Source of the DNA: Aurantiochytrium sp. KH105
Lineage: Eukaryota; Sar; Bigyra; Thraustochytrida; Thraustochytriidae
Length of the DNA: 64,000 nt
Assembly: GCA_003116975.1 (NCBI GenBank)
Contig: BGKB01000122.1
Coordinates: 1 to 64,000, forward strand
Reading direction: 5' to 3'
Made by a program: the position numbers and the translations under genes. The notes under the pieces are model-generated. The model was given only the letters and a program-made list of their open reading frames with translations, was not told the DNA's origin and did not search any database. This document shows positions 29,750 to 40,341 of the stretch, piece after piece. Every line of letters begins with the position of its first letter. Position 1 is the first letter of the stretch.

Positions 29750-30304
29750 ATGCTGGGCGCAGCTTGGCGAGCGAGTGGTCAGCCCGCAGCGCGGCGCTGC
29801 AGTCGCAGCGGCCTCTATCGCGCAGCGTCCTCCCTTGTCGCGGCTCGCGTTGATGGACCCGAGCTCGCACGAACAGCTGGTGATGTGGAGGTTGGCCAGC
29901 GCGCCGCCGCGCAGCGCACGTTTGCACAGGAGGACGTGGAGGCCTTTGCAGAGGTGACATGTGACCGCAATCCGATTCACCTTTTGCCCACGCAAGACAA
30001 TGGTTTCGGAGGCAAGACAATCGTACATGGCATGCTTTGCGCGGGACTCATCCCCGCGCTCTTTGCGGACCGCTTGCCTGGCGCGATCTACGCCTCACAA
30101 ACTCTCGACTTTCGACATCCTGTGCACCCAGGGGACACGGTGCGTGTGGAAATCATTGTCGAGCGGAAGAAAACCCTGCGCGGGACGTGCGTTGTGCAAT
30201 GCAAGACCGAAGTTGCTCATCTGGATGGTCGCGCTGTTGTTGCTGGAACGGCGCGCGTCATGTTACAGAGCGATCGCCCCGCCACGCAAGACGAGGCCAA
30301 ATGA
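29750..30304 (+). CDS. mitochondrial (R)-3-hydroxyacyl-thioester dehydratase, MaoC/HTD2-like
   Basis: 184 residues from ATG 29750. The N-terminus MLGAAWRASGQPAARRCSRS is a good mitochondrial presequence. The hydratase-2 motif follows: EVTCDRNPIHLLPTQDNGFG with the catalytic Asp and His, then GKTIVHGMLCAGLIPALFAD and ASQTLDFRHPVHPGDTVRVE, the hot-dog fold strands. The length and single-domain form match HTD2, the dehydratase of mitochondrial type II fatty-acid synthesis that precedes lipoate production. A peroxisomal MaoC hydratase is the alternative, but there is no PTS1 at the C-terminus (DEAK). The start is the first ATG in frame. Confidence 0.85.
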   Translation: MLGAAWRASGQPAARRCSRSGLYRAASSLVAARVDGPELARTAGDVEVGQRAAAQRTFAQEDVEAFAEVTCDRNPIHLLPTQDNGFGGKTIVHGMLCAGLIPALFADRLPGAIYASQTLDFRHPVHPGDTVRVEIIVERKKTLRGTCVVQCKTEVAHLDGRAVVAGTARVMLQSDRPATQDEAK

Positions 30305-30433
30305 GAGTATACAATCCGTGGTGTCAAGAATGGAAAGCGATTGGGTGTGCAAAGATAAAGCCACAACAACAGCCAGCTGAGTGCGATTAAGAAGTCGTCC
30401 AAGGCGTTTTCTGTATTGTCTTACTTTTTTATT

Positions 30434-31312
30434 TTAACTCGCGAGGGCACGCAAGCCACCGAGAATGACAAGAGCTAACACGAGGTGAGGCTCGAGCGCA
30501 TGGCCCGCGTTGAGAGTAGAGGGTGCATAGGTGGGCGCCATGGTAGGTGCAAAGGTCGGAGCGCTGGGCTGAGCAGTGGGCGACGGCGCTAATGTGGGTT
30601 GCAGTGTTGGTGCAAATGTTGGGAAGCTGGTGGGCGCGTGCGTGCACGTTTCATTGGAGCGGCACGAAGGAATTGCGTCTCGGTCACCACAGACCTTGGA
30701 GAAAAAGTAGCACCTGACACCATCTTCGGCGGTCTCGTAATGAAAATCGCCAAAATAACTCTGGCACACGTCCAGGAAAGCATCGTCAACGCAGCCCGTC
30801 AAATAGTTGTCATTGAGCTTGAGTAGCGAAAGATTTGGCAACGATGCGAGTTGCTCAGGAATCTCGCCAGTGAACAGGTTTTCGGAGAGATCGAGGATTT
30901 CGAGCTTGGCGAGGTTCTCGAGTTCGACAGGAATTTCGCCAGTGAGCTGGTTGTCATTCAAATCAATATACTCGAGGTTCTCGAGCGTTCCGAGCGAGGT
31001 CGGGATTGACCCACTGAGCTTGTTTCCTGACATGTCGAGATAGGTCAGTGCTGAAAGCGCACTGACCTGCGAGGGCAGCGTGCCCAGCAGGCCAGCTTCG
31101 GAGAGATCGACATGCGTGAGCTCGGGAAGGTTCTCGAGCAGGCCTTCTGGCAATTCGCCATCAATCTCGCCGTGGCAGTCGATTACTGTCACGGACGCCG
31201 AGATATTTGGCCATACGGCGCAATCAGCGAGGACTTCTTCGGCAACCACGACACGAGGAGCGACCCATCCCAAGGCCGCGACCGCGATCGCGGCACGCAC
31301 GCTCCGTGTCAT
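30434..31312 (-). CDS. secreted/GPI-anchored leucine-rich-repeat protein
   Basis: 292 residues from ATG 31312, with signal peptide MTRSVRAAIAVAALGWVAPR and a cleavage site near VVVAEE. Then about five plant-type LRR units follow: LPELTHVDLSEAGLLGTLPS, SALTYLDMSGNKLSGSIPTS, LENLEYIDLNDNQLTGEIPV, LAKLEILDLSENLFTGEIPE and LPNLSLLKLNDNYLTGCVDD. A Cys-containing cap and a Pro/Thr-rich stalk (TFAPTLQPTLAPSP) follow, and the chain ends in a hydrophobic tail (LVLALVILGGLRAL). The tail fits a GPI-anchor signal. There is no kinase domain. It is probably a cell-surface recognition or adhesion protein; ligand unknown. Confidence 0.82.
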   Translation of the reverse strand: MTRSVRAAIAVAALGWVAPRVVVAEEVLADCAVWPNISASVTVIDCHGEIDGELPEGLLENLPELTHVDLSEAGLLGTLPSQVSALSALTYLDMSGNKLSGSIPTSLGTLENLEYIDLNDNQLTGEIPVELENLAKLEILDLSENLFTGEIPEQLASLPNLSLLKLNDNYLTGCVDDAFLDVCQSYFGDFHYETAEDGVRCYFFSKVCGDRDAIPSCRSNETCTHAPTSFPTFAPTLQPTLAPSPTAQPSAPTFAPTMAPTYAPSTLNAGHALEPHLVLALVILGGLRALAS

Positions 31313-32202
31313 GATCCTCCCTCTGCAATCCAGCCAGTCAGCCGGTCTTCGGAGCTCTTTGCAAAGTTCGCAAGCTGTACAACCAGCTGGGCGCACTCAG
31401 GCAGGCAGACAGACAGATAGACAGACCTGCAGGCAGCTGCGGTCGGCGCAGCAGCATCTCGGCGACAGCAAGAATCGGGCTTTAGCCAATTATAGCCGTT
31501 GATCCTCTGTTTTTCGAGTCTTTGTTTGTGTATAAAGAAAGAGAACTTTTCTCTCTCCTAGCTGTGAGGCCATAGTCCCACGGCATGCAGAGCCATTGTC
31601 GCTGGCCGCCCGTCGCCAACCAAACGTTCGCTTTCATCCATCCACCGCGTCCTGCCTGCCTGCCCGCCTGCCCGGCCTGCCTCTGCCCGGTCCGCGGCGG
31701 GCGCTCGTTCCCGGAACGCGCCCCGCAGGTTCCGTCTCGGTTCCGCCCGCCCGGTCTCCTCCTCGCCCTCGCGGCCGATTGCTTGGCTCCGCGAGGCCCG
31801 GCGGCGGCGCGGCGCGAGGGCCGGGACGCGCAGCGGCGGCGGCGGCAGCGGGCGCGGCGCGGCCGGCCGGCCGCAGCGGGGCGGCGCGGCGGCGGCGGCG
31901 CGGCTCGGGAGGCGGCCGCGGCTCGGAGCCAGCGCGCACGCCGAGGCCAGCCAGCCAGGTGCCAGCAGCAGCAGCGCGAAGCGCGCGGCGAGCGCAGCGC
32001 GGCAGACCGGAACGCGGAGGAGGCGGCAGCGGCGCGGCGGAGCAGCGGACGCGGGCGCAGCGGGGCCGCGGCCGTGCGCGGAGGCGAGGAGCTCGGATCG
32101 GATCGGATCGGATTAGATCAGGTCAGAGCAGAGCAGAGCAGAGCAGAGCAGAGCAGAGCAGAGCAGAGCAGAACAGAGCAGAGCAGGATAGGATAAGATA
32201 AG
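31313..32202. promoter_or_regulatory. divergent upstream region, LRR gene (-) and glutamyl-tRNA synthetase (+)
   Basis: Contains a GGCAGACAGACA-type array at 31395-31430 next to the LRR gene, very GC-rich sequence from 31650 to 32100 in which several frames are open by composition alone, and a (GAGCA)n array at 32120-32185 directly before the ATG at 32203. Confidence 0.5.
32120..32185. repeat. (GAGCA)n pentanucleotide array
   Basis: About 13 near-perfect pentamers end 18 bp before the start codon of the glutamyl-tRNA synthetase, so they are likely in its 5' UTR. Confidence 0.93.
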
Positions 32203-35043
32203 ATGGAGCGCGTCGCGGAGCTGAGCGGCGTGGCGGCCGACAAGGGCGAGGAGGTGCGGCGGCGCAAGGACGCCGGAGAGCCCATCGAGGAGGCGCTGGC
32301 GGCGCTCAAGGCCGCGAAAGCGGACCTCGAGGCCGCCGTCAAGGAGGTCCTGCCCGCCAAGGAGAAGGAGCTCGAGGACCTGCGCGCCAAGGGCGCCGGC
32401 GAGAAGGAGGTCGCGGACGCCGAGCAGGTCGTCAAGGACCTCCAGGCCAAGCTCCCCGAGGACAAAAAGGCCAAGAAGAAGCGCGAAAAGGAGGAGAAGA
32501 AGAAACGCGAGGCCGCCGCAGCAGCAGCCGCTGCTTCCAAGGGCGGCGAGGCCAAGCCCGCCGCCGGCAAGGCCGGCAAGGAGGGCGCCCCTGCCGGAGA
32601 GAAGGGCCTCTCCAAGAAGGAGCTCAACAAGCTGCGCAGGAAGGAGGCGCGCAAGGCCGGCGATGCCGGAGCCAAGACTGACGCAGGAGCCTCTGCTGCC
32701 GCTCCCGGAGCAACGGCAGCATCTTCCAGCCCTGCGGCCGATGGCGCGGCGGCTACGGGCACCCCTGGCGCGGAGTTCCCCATGCTCGCGCTCATGGTCT
32801 CTGGCATCACGAAGCAAAAGGGCGTGCAAGGATCGACGGCCGAGTTTGGTCTCGGCGACGGGGTCAAGATCCGTGGTGACGAGACCGTTGCCCGGTACCT
32901 CGCGCGCGCCTTTCCCGACTGCGGTCTCTACGAAGGCTCCGCCTCCGCGCTCGCGGCAATTGACCAGTGGGTCGAGGCCGCACGCGTGCGGCCTCTGGCG
33001 AGCCCGGCGGCCCTCGATGCGCTCAACGAGCACCTGAGCATGCGCACTTTCATGGCCACCGCCTCGGTGTCGCTTGCCGATCTGGCTGTCTGGGCTGCGC
33101 TTGCGCGCAGCACTGGCGGCGACGCGGCGGAAGCGCAAAAGCTACCCTCGAAGAACCGACCTCACCTGCAGCGGTGGATGGACGCCCTCCTCAGCCTCGG
33201 AGAGGTCAACATGGCCGCAAACATGCTGAAAAAGTACCTTGCCGCGGGCGGCGCTCAGGGCGCGGCGGCGAGCAAGGCCGCCAAGAATGCCAAGAATGTC
33301 AAGCCTGCCGAGGGCGAGGCCAAGACCCATACTAAGAAGAAGCTCAAGCTCCCACCGCTCAAGAACGCCGTGGAGGGCAAGGTGGTCACGCGCTTCCCGC
33401 CCGAGCCGAGCGGCCACCTGCACGTGGGCCACTTCAAGGCCATCTTTATGAACAAAATGTACGCCGACTTGTACAAGGGAAAGATGCTTCTCCGCTTCGA
33501 CGACACCAACCCAAACAACGAAAAGGTCGAGTTCGAGGAGGGAATCATCGAGGATGTCAAGGCCCTTGGCGTCATGCCGGCCTCGCACTCGTACACTTCG
33601 GACCACTTTGAATTTATTCTCAAGTGTGCCGTCCGTCTCATCAAGCAGGGTGATGCCTTTATGGATGACACCCCGCAGGAAACCATGAGTGAGGAGCGGC
33701 GTGCTGGTGTCGAATCGAAGCACCGCAACGACTCGATTGAGGACAACCTCCTTCGCTTCATGGGCCTTGTCTTTGGCGAGACCGCTCGCGCCAAGGCAGC
33801 AAAGTACGACGCTGCCGATGTTTTCGAGGACGAGGCGCTCCTGGCCAAGTTCGACAAGGAGCTACCCACTTACCCCAAGTGGTGTCTGCGCGCCAAGATT
33901 GATATGGCGAGCAAGAACAAGGCGTTGTGCGACCCGGTGATCTACCGCGGCAACGCCCTGCCACACGCGCGTACTAAGAACACCTACAAGGCGTACCCGA
34001 CGTATGATCTCGCCTGCCCGATCGTAGATAGCATTGAAGGCGTGACGCACGCGCTTCGCGACATTCAGTACCGTGACCGTGTTCCGCTTTACGGCTGGTT
34101 CTTCCCCAAGCTGGGATTGCGCAAGGTCGAAATTCAGGACTTTTCGCGCTTGAACTTTATGTACACGCTCATGAGCAAGCGCAAGCTCAAGTGGTTTGTT
34201 GAGGAGGGCATTGTGAGCTCGTGGAATGACCCACGCTTCCCCACGGTCAAGGGCGTCCTTCGCCGCGGCATGACAGTGAGCGCTCTGCAGGACTTTAACG
34301 TGGAGCAAGGTGTTAGCAAGAACGCGACGACGATGGAGTACGACAAGTTCTGGGCCCTCAACAAGAAGCACATTGACCCGGAGGCTCCGCGCTTTATGGC
34401 CGTGAGTGGCGAGACAAACGCCACGCTCCACGTGAGCAACCCGGACGGCTCGCCGGCGGGTCTCGAGTGGGCCACGGCCCCGAACCACCCCAAGAATGCC
34501 GAGCTCGGTACGCGTGGTGTCCTCCACGGCCCCGAGGTCCTTGTCGAGCTCGAGGATCTCCAGGCCACAGAGAATGTGCCCAAGCTCACTGTGGGCGAGA
34601 CAATCATCCTCTTTACCTGGGGCGTCATGAAGGTGACCAAGGTGAACGAAGACGCGAACGGCGTTGTTACGAGCGCCGAGGTGACCTTTGACCCGGACGG
34701 CGATAAGAAGAAGCCCAAGCGCAAGCTGCACTGGGTTGCCAAGAGCCCTCACACTGTTCCTCTTACAATGCACGAGTTTGATCATCTCATCACCAAGCCC
34801 AAGCTCGAGGAGGGTGAGGACTTTAAAAAGTACATCAACGATAACTCGCACGCCACGACTTCGCTGATTGGCGAGGCTGCTATCCGTAATGTCAAGGTGG
34901 ACACTTTTCTCGAGCTTATGCGGCGCGGTCTCTTCCGCGTCGACGTGGCCATGAACCCGAACCACCCCATCGATCTCTTTGCCATTCCCGACGGCAGGCA
35001 AAAGGCGATGAGCACGCTTGGCTCTAAGCTCACGCATCGCTAA
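32203..35043 (+). CDS. cytosolic glutamyl-tRNA synthetase
   Basis: 946 residues, intronless. Residues 1-50 resemble a WHEP helix-turn-helix (VAADKGEEVRRRKDAGEPIE). A Lys/Ala-rich linker follows, then a GST-C-like domain (about 270-345, ending LQRWMDALLSLG). The class I catalytic core has the HIGH-equivalent HLHVGH at 405-410 and the KMSKS-equivalent MSKRK at 657-661, with MLLRFDDTNPNNEK and YPTYDLACPIVDSIEGVTHA between. The archaeal/eukaryotic anticodon-binding beta-barrels fill 700-946. This is the GluRS rather than GlnRS arrangement as judged from the active-site segment, but the two are closely related. It charges tRNA-Glu in the cytosol; the N-terminal appendices suggest assembly into a multi-synthetase complex. 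Codons are strongly C/G-ending. Confidence 0.9.
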   Translation: MERVAELSGVAADKGEEVRRRKDAGEPIEEALAALKAAKADLEAAVKEVLPAKEKELEDLRAKGAGEKEVADAEQVVKDLQAKLPEDKKAKKKREKEEKKKREAAAAAAAASKGGEAKPAAGKAGKEGAPAGEKGLSKKELNKLRRKEARKAGDAGAKTDAGASAAAPGATAASSSPAADGAAATGTPGAEFPMLALMVSGITKQKGVQGSTAEFGLGDGVKIRGDETVARYLARAFPDCGLYEGSASALAAIDQWVEAARVRPLASPAALDALNEHLSMRTFMATASVSLADLAVWAALARSTGGDAAEAQKLPSKNRPHLQRWMDALLSLGEVNMAANMLKKYLAAGGAQGAAASKAAKNAKNVKPAEGEAKTHTKKKLKLPPLKNAVEGKVVTRFPPEPSGHLHVGHFKAIFMNKMYADLYKGKMLLRFDDTNPNNEKVEFEEGIIEDVKALGVMPASHSYTSDHFEFILKCAVRLIKQGDAFMDDTPQETMSEERRAGVESKHRNDSIEDNLLRFMGLVFGETARAKAAKYDAADVFEDEALLAKFDKELPTYPKWCLRAKIDMASKNKALCDPVIYRGNALPHARTKNTYKAYPTYDLACPIVDSIEGVTHALRDIQYRDRVPLYGWFFPKLGLRKVEIQDFSRLNFMYTLMSKRKLKWFVEEGIVSSWNDPRFPTVKGVLRRGMTVSALQDFNVEQGVSKNATTMEYDKFWALNKKHIDPEAPRFMAVSGETNATLHVSNPDGSPAGLEWATAPNHPKNAELGTRGVLHGPEVLVELEDLQATENVPKLTVGETIILFTWGVMKVTKVNEDANGVVTSAEVTFDPDGDKKKPKRKLHWVAKSPHTVPLTMHEFDHLITKPKLEEGEDFKKYINDNSHATTSLIGEAAIRNVKVDTFLELMRRGLFRVDVAMNPNHPIDLFAIPDGRQKAMSTLGSKLTHR

Positions 35044-35686
35044 AGAGACATTTTCTTTTCTTTCCTTCTTTTACCTTATTGCTTTGCATTTCCTGGGTAA
35101 CAAACAACCAAACAAACAAAATCCGATATGTTTGTCACTCTGAACAACACAAGAGAAAGGAATCTTGCTGCTTATGAGTGGCTGTTGTGGACAGAAAGGT
35201 TTCAGTGATGCGGGGAAGACCGCTGTTGCTAACGCATGCCCGAGTTCGAGATTTTTGGGTTCGATATCGTTGTTGGTTTCGCACCGTGAGGTTCATTCTG
35301 TACGAGGACAAAGTGACGAAGGAACGTAAAGGAAAGAAACGCATGCCATTATGAGTTAAGATGAATCCTTTTTTTGGTTGGTTAGCGGCCTTGAATGATT
35401 GATGAATGGGTGAATGGGAAATTTAGCCACATGGATCGAATGAGTGAAAAAGGGAAGCAGTATTGCCTGCTGCATGTCGTGTTCGTACAAGGGCTCAAAA
35501 TCGTCAGCGCTCGGCCTCGCGCAGCGCATACGCGACATTTCCCATGGCGTGCTTGGTTATCTAAGCCGAATACCTCTTCCACGATAGGCAAGTCGATCAG
35601 TCCATTTTCATCAATCACTTGTAATGTGCAATTCTGCAAAGGATTGAGACCAATCGCTGCGCGTCAAGGCACCTTCGCAAAGGTGC
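35044..35686. other. convergent intergenic region
   Basis: 3' regions of the tRNA synthetase (+) and the four-helix membrane gene (-). A minus-strand stretch at about 35570-35640, after a TTTGCAG, reads NCTLQVIDENGLIDLPIVEE and then meets a GTATTC. It might be an alternative 3' exon of the 35687-36631 gene, but phase did not work and I do not call it. Confidence 0.35.
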
Positions 35687-36631
35687 TCACACTGCCGTGA
35701 GACCCTCTTGGCTGTCGATTTCCTGAAAGGCACCGGTAGGGTACTCGGAAGCGAGACCGCCTTCTCGGCCAAAGGCTTCGTCGCCCAAAAGCTGGTCTTT
35801 CGCCTTAATGAGAAGACCGCCAAAGGCGCCATAAAGGAGAAAGAGAGCAATTGCGCAAAGGAGTGCAAACGTGTCTGCGGTCACGCCAAAGTCCTTTGCA
35901 CAGTCGGCGTTCATGGACTTTTTCTTGTTAATTTGTCCGCCGAGAAGCATGGCAGTGCAAAGGGTCCAGTTGAAGAGCATAAAGATGGCACCGACAAAGA
36001 GTCCGACGCCGATCGGAGTGCGGTGCTTCTTCATGATGAGCGTGCCTCCAACTGAGACAGCTACGGCACAAAAGGTAAACCATACGAGAATAAAGGCCTC
36101 GTGGTGATCAGTCACACCATCTTTCTCTGTGATGCTGCAAGAAGGGCCCTTGAAGCCACCGGCTGCTCCAAACCAGCTAAAGAGCACAAAGATTACCAAG
36201 AAGACCTGTGTCGCGTGCAGCATGATCACCATTTCCCGAAATTTACGTCGTGGACGTCGTCGTCATCGCGCGGAAAATGAAGAGTGAAGAGCGGATTCGG
36301 TTAGTCGAAAGAAATCCTCGCACTCGAGGTCGCGCTTGCAAGTTCGTGGCCTCTGCGGCGCATGTATAAAGAGGTCTGGGCATCGGCCTGGCGGGATGCA
36401 GCGTGCGGAGGACGCCCGTCTACCTCAGCAGTAAACGGCGCTCAAGACGCGAGCGAGCGAGCGAGGGCCGGCCGACGCGTCGGCTTGGCTCGCTCGATCG
36501 CCGTTGCGCCCGGCAGGGTCCTCGAGGCTCGTTGCGGCAGGCAGGTAGGCGGGCAGCAAGCAGCAGCAACGCGCTGAGACACGTACCTGAATGAGGCTCC
36601 AGAGGAGCGTGAGCAGATCGAAGTCGTCCAT
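35687..36631 (-). CDS. four-helix membrane protein of unknown function
   Basis: Exon 1 (36631-36587) encodes MDDFDLLTLLWSLIQ and ends at CAG|GTACGT; exon 2 (36205-35687) begins CACAG|GTCTTC, phase 0, intron 381 nt. The join gives 187 residues. The alternative is to start in the intron at ATG 36232 (181 residues), but the splice signals and the continuity of the first helix (LLWSLIQVFLVIFVLFSWFG) favour splicing. Four hydrophobic helices lie at about 8-27, 50-70, 79-100 and 122-145, with short loops containing Cys31-equivalent and CAKDFG. A cytosolic acidic tail ends EIDSQEGLTAV. No family recognised; it could belong to small conserved endomembrane proteins. The intron contains a GCGA array (36446-36470). 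Confidence 0.7.
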
Positions 36632-37440
36632 CCTTGCGAGTCGCAAAGAACCAGGCGGCGTGGAAAAGAGACCAGCCAAGCAGAAAATGAGGAACTGCCC
36701 AATCACTCCGGGAAAAGAGTAATAGACACTTTGACAGTCAGCGCGCACACAAGAGAAAAAGAAAGATACTCACTGTCAATCTTTTGACTGTCAGTGAGTG
36801 AGTTTGTCGGCATTTGGATCGAACGCAATGTCGATGCTCGCCAGCACAGCCAGCACAGCCAGCTCGCCAGCCCGCAAGCCGGCCGGCCAGCCTAGCTAGT
36901 CTTTAAAGGGACCAGAAGACTGACTCTACAAAGGACGACAGAATGCGCTTACTATTTCCCTTGCCAGTGGACTGCTATTCGCAGACTGTCGAGAACTCAC
37001 TGTCAAGACAAAAGGTAAAACACCTCAGGAAAAACAGAAAAAAACAAGCAAAGTCGGACGAGGAACTTCAAGAAAAGAGTGGGAAATCCGTGTTGCCCTA
37101 TACCGGTGTAGTAAACAAAACTTTCATTCACCAAACAATACAATAAATCATCATTCTTCTTTCACACTTGCAATGGATGAGCGAGCATCGTGCGTCAAAA
37201 GAGAGGCACTCGGCTTGAACCAAGAGAGAAAGACGACGCTCGTGAGCTGAACGCCTGTCTCAAGGTGACTTGGTCATCTCGCCAAATCTCCATCATCCTT
37301 ACGCCAATCGATCACCTCAAAAGACCCGTGAGCTTTTTCCCATTGGCTCCGAGATTTGAGGAAAGACGTCCGACTCGTTTTTAATTAGCTCGCGTTGTCG
37401 AACCACGAGCGCTGCTTGTATTTGTTTGGGGGCGTGATAG
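36632..37440. other. upstream region of the four-helix gene, and convergent flank
   Basis: Contains GCCTAGCTAGTC at 36890-36902 and several TGACAGTCA/TGACTGTCA sequences (36732, 36786, 36983 area) in both orientations. A 67-codon ORF from ATG 36943 has no supporting features. No gene called. Confidence 0.4.
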
Positions 37441-39075
37441 TCAATGGGTCCACTCCCCATTCTCAATCTCATCGGGCCCACCGACGCTGTCAATGACAAG
37501 ATCGAGCGCATCGAGGAGTTCCTTTGAATCCATACGCGGCAAGACATCGTCCCATGATTTTTTGGTGCTCTTCTCCACCTCGGAACCGTCACTCGGCGCA
37601 GGGGCAACTTCAACATCATCGATGCCCGGTGGGAGCATCTCAGAAAAGAGCGAATCAAAGCGCTGCAGACGCGGGGGCGGGCCTGGCGTTGCGGCTGACC
37701 GGTTGATACCAGCGGCCTTGAGCTGATCGAAGCGGCGGCGCGCGCCGTCGTCGAGCGGAGTGATCTCCTGGAATCCGAAGACGAGAAAGTTGAAGTAGCC
37801 CCCACCCGACATGCAACCGTACTCAAAGAGTCGGCCTGAAAAGGAGTTGCCCTCCTTGTCGACAAGACGCGTCGTGTCTTCGTCTTGGACAGTCCAGCTG
37901 ATCTGGGCTGGATCTCCGACGGGGTCACCCGCAGAGAGAAAGGCCTTGACAATGTCGCCAGTGAATTTGTTGCAGACGTTCTTGTCCTCGACAAAGTCTC
38001 GCCAGAGACGAAAGTGCGGGCTACGCGAGAGTCGACCGACCATATCGCCAGCAGACTCAAAGATGAACTCATACGTCTGGTTTGCGACGATGCCGCGGTC
38101 GCCAGCATCGAGACGGATGACAAAGTATGCCTGCGACGGATCGTCAACAAGAAAGGTCGAATGGACGTAGTCCATGATGGATGTCTTTTGCTTTTCAGTG
38201 AGAGGGGTTTGCCTCTGATTCAGCTGATCGACGTCGAGCTCGATGCCAGTTGCAACAGCGAGTGTGGCGGAGGTATGAAGCATACCCATGGACTTTTCGG
38301 TGATGGCCAGCAGATACAAGAGGTTTACAATCCAGCGCACCGAGGTAGGGGGCTTGGAGAGCCCAAGTGCGCGGTATGCCCGTACAATGCTGGCCGTTGC
38401 TGCGTAGTGAGCCCCGAGGTGCGGCAAGTCGTCAAAGAGAGACGCCGATCGGTACGCGTTGGTATCAAGATCAGCAACGGGAAGCGAATCGGGAGAGCCG
38501 GGCGCGGCGTCTTCGCTGGCGCCACTTTGGCCGGTCGAATGCTGCGCGGGGCTCGATGACGCCTTTGGGGGCGTGGGCATTTGCGAAGGCGGCGAAGGGC
38601 TTGCGCCGTTGCTGCTCATGAGCGGCTGTTGTGAAGGGGGCCGCTGAGGCGTGGACATGGGCATGTGAGACGGCTGTTGGTGCTGATGCATGTGCGAGGT
38701 TGGGGGATGAAGATGACCCATGCCGTTAGATTTGTTGTAGGCACCGTTGCCATAGTTGTTATTTTGATTCATGACGCTTCCGTAGTTGTTGCTGCTACCG
38801 TAGTTGTAGCCATTTCCATTTTTATGGTCGTTCGCGCTGAGGTTGTATGTGCCTCTGCCTTGGAGATGGGCGGTGCCGGCCAAACTGGGCTTGGCGACCT
38901 TGGCCGCGCGTCCGCGCACGACAACTCGCGGGATGCACTCGCGCTTCTGCCGCAAACATCTCTCGCACGTCGTGCTATCGTTTGTCCTGTACTCGCACTT
39001 GACGCGCGACACGTAGCATCCTTGACATGCGTTTCTCTTCGCCTTGGTCGACGGTCTGTTCGCCATGCTGCTCAT
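37441..39075 (-). CDS. Zn(II)2Cys6 binuclear-cluster transcription factor
   Basis: 544 residues from ATG 39075. Residues 17-47 contain Cys17, Cys20, Cys27, Cys37, Cys40 and Cys47 (C-x2-C-x6-C-x9-C-x2-C-x6-C), with the basic patch and RGRAAK linker expected of a fungal-type GAL4 cluster. An Asn/Gly/Tyr-rich and then Pro/Ser/Gln-rich region (about 90-215) is disordered, suitable for activation. The C-terminal half is globular: it contains YRALGLSKPPTSVRWIVNLL, SIMDYVHSTFLVDDPSQAYF and an SGGGYFNFLVFGFQEITPLD strand pair. I could not assign it; a PAS-like or ligand-sensing fold is possible. The reading frame stays open 495 bp upstream, but that part is compositionally leader-like with (CGAG)n. 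Nuclear. Confidence 0.8.
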   Translation of the reverse strand: MSSMANRPSTKAKRNACQGCYVSRVKCEYRTNDSTTCERCLRQKRECIPRVVVRGRAAKVAKPSLAGTAHLQGRGTYNLSANDHKNGNGYNYGSSNNYGSVMNQNNNYGNGAYNKSNGMGHLHPPTSHMHQHQQPSHMPMSTPQRPPSQQPLMSSNGASPSPPSQMPTPPKASSSPAQHSTGQSGASEDAAPGSPDSLPVADLDTNAYRSASLFDDLPHLGAHYAATASIVRAYRALGLSKPPTSVRWIVNLLYLLAITEKSMGMLHTSATLAVATGIELDVDQLNQRQTPLTEKQKTSIMDYVHSTFLVDDPSQAYFVIRLDAGDRGIVANQTYEFIFESAGDMVGRLSRSPHFRLWRDFVEDKNVCNKFTGDIVKAFLSAGDPVGDPAQISWTVQDEDTTRLVDKEGNSFSGRLFEYGCMSGGGYFNFLVFGFQEITPLDDGARRRFDQLKAAGINRSAATPGPPPRLQRFDSLFSEMLPPGIDDVEVAPAPSDGSEVEKSTKKSWDDVLPRMDSKELLDALDLVIDSVGGPDEIENGEWTH

Positions 39076-40341
39076 CGTGTTCGCTTCCGCGGAACTGGAA
39101 AGCTCACGTCCTTTTTCGAAAAACAACTCGCTGCGTGCGAGCCCAGCGACGCCGAAGAAGATCGAGAATGTAAAGATAGACGGGAGCAGAACAAAGTCAG
39201 GCCACACAGCGGTCGCCTTGCTCTCTCCCTCCGCGCTCTTGCGCTTGCGCTTTCTCTCGCTCCTGCTCTCTCTTTCTCTCGCTCCCGCTCCTGCTCTCGC
39301 TCGCTCGCTCGCTCGCTCGCTCGCTGGCCTGCTTGCTGCTGGCGTCGAGTCTGTTGAGTCTTTGTCGCGACACGCGGCCGCGCCTTCTTCTGCCTCTGGA
39401 TCCGCCAGAGGCGCGGCCACTGGCACCCGGCCCCCTTTCAGCTCCCCTCTGCTACTTTCTCCTGCCTTCCTTCCTTCTTTCCCTCCCGCAGCGTCCCCCT
39501 CGCACCCTCTGCCCTCTGGCCCGCCCCTCTGCAGGCCGCTATCGAGCCCCGCATCCCGACTATAGCACACTGCGGCCTCCGCGCAGTGCGCGTTGGCGTT
39601 TGGCCTACTTGCGCGCGGCCGCCGCGCACTTGCGCGCGGATTTCTGCGCGGTGGTCACGGGCGGGCTGCGGGACGAGCGAGGGAGCACGGCTCGTTCAAG
39701 TTGGCAAGGAACGGCCCTGTTCTCGCCGCCTTCGCCGCCGCTTCCGCCACGGAAGAATCGCCCCGTGCGGGGGAGTGTGGGAAGCTGCGCAGGGTGACTG
39801 AGCCCCCACAGCTGGCGGCGGTGCGCGGTGCAGCTTCTCGCACCGCGCTCAACCCTGGTGCGCCCTGCGCGCTGAGCACTGCGCCGCAGGGGCCTGGCGG
39901 CCCGCAGCGCGGTCACGGTGGGCCCGCCTGCCAAGGGGGGGTGGACGGGCGGTTGTGGGGGAAAGCAGCTCCTCCGCCACCCGCAGCGCCGCCCCCAAGC
40001 CCTACCACATGTACCTGAGCAGCGCCGCAACCAACATCTATCTATACCCTGTGGCCGGCGGCACCGTGAAACGCCGCGCGTTCGGTTGTCGGTTCGGGCC
40101 GCGGCGGTTTCAGGCCGCTCCGCGTCGAGCGTTGCGCGATGACGCGAAGCCCAGAGCTCTGCACCTGCAGCTGCGAGCGCGAGGCTCTCGCGCAGGACCA
40201 CGTGGAATGCGAGATGGAGATGGAGATGGCGACGGGACGGGATGGACGCCGCGCCGGGAGCGGCCGCTGCCGGCCTCTGCCAGCTGCAGCTGCAGCTGCT
40301 GCGCTGCTCGCGGCACTGCGCGCAGCAGATGGCGGCGTCTG
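39076..40341. other. GC-rich upstream region of the Zn2Cys6 gene and 3' flank of the transposase gene
   Basis: Holds (GCTC)n at 39298-39331, CTACTTGCGCGCGG and CACTTGCGCGCGG at 39605-39640 and nothing gene-like. Many overlapping long ORFs on both strands reflect the base composition. Confidence 0.45.

Noticed and set aside
31585-32196. Two overlapping 200-codon ORFs before the tRNA synthetase
   Set aside because: They end in the GAGCA repeat, have only Ala/Arg/Gly/Pro composition and are best read as leader sequence.
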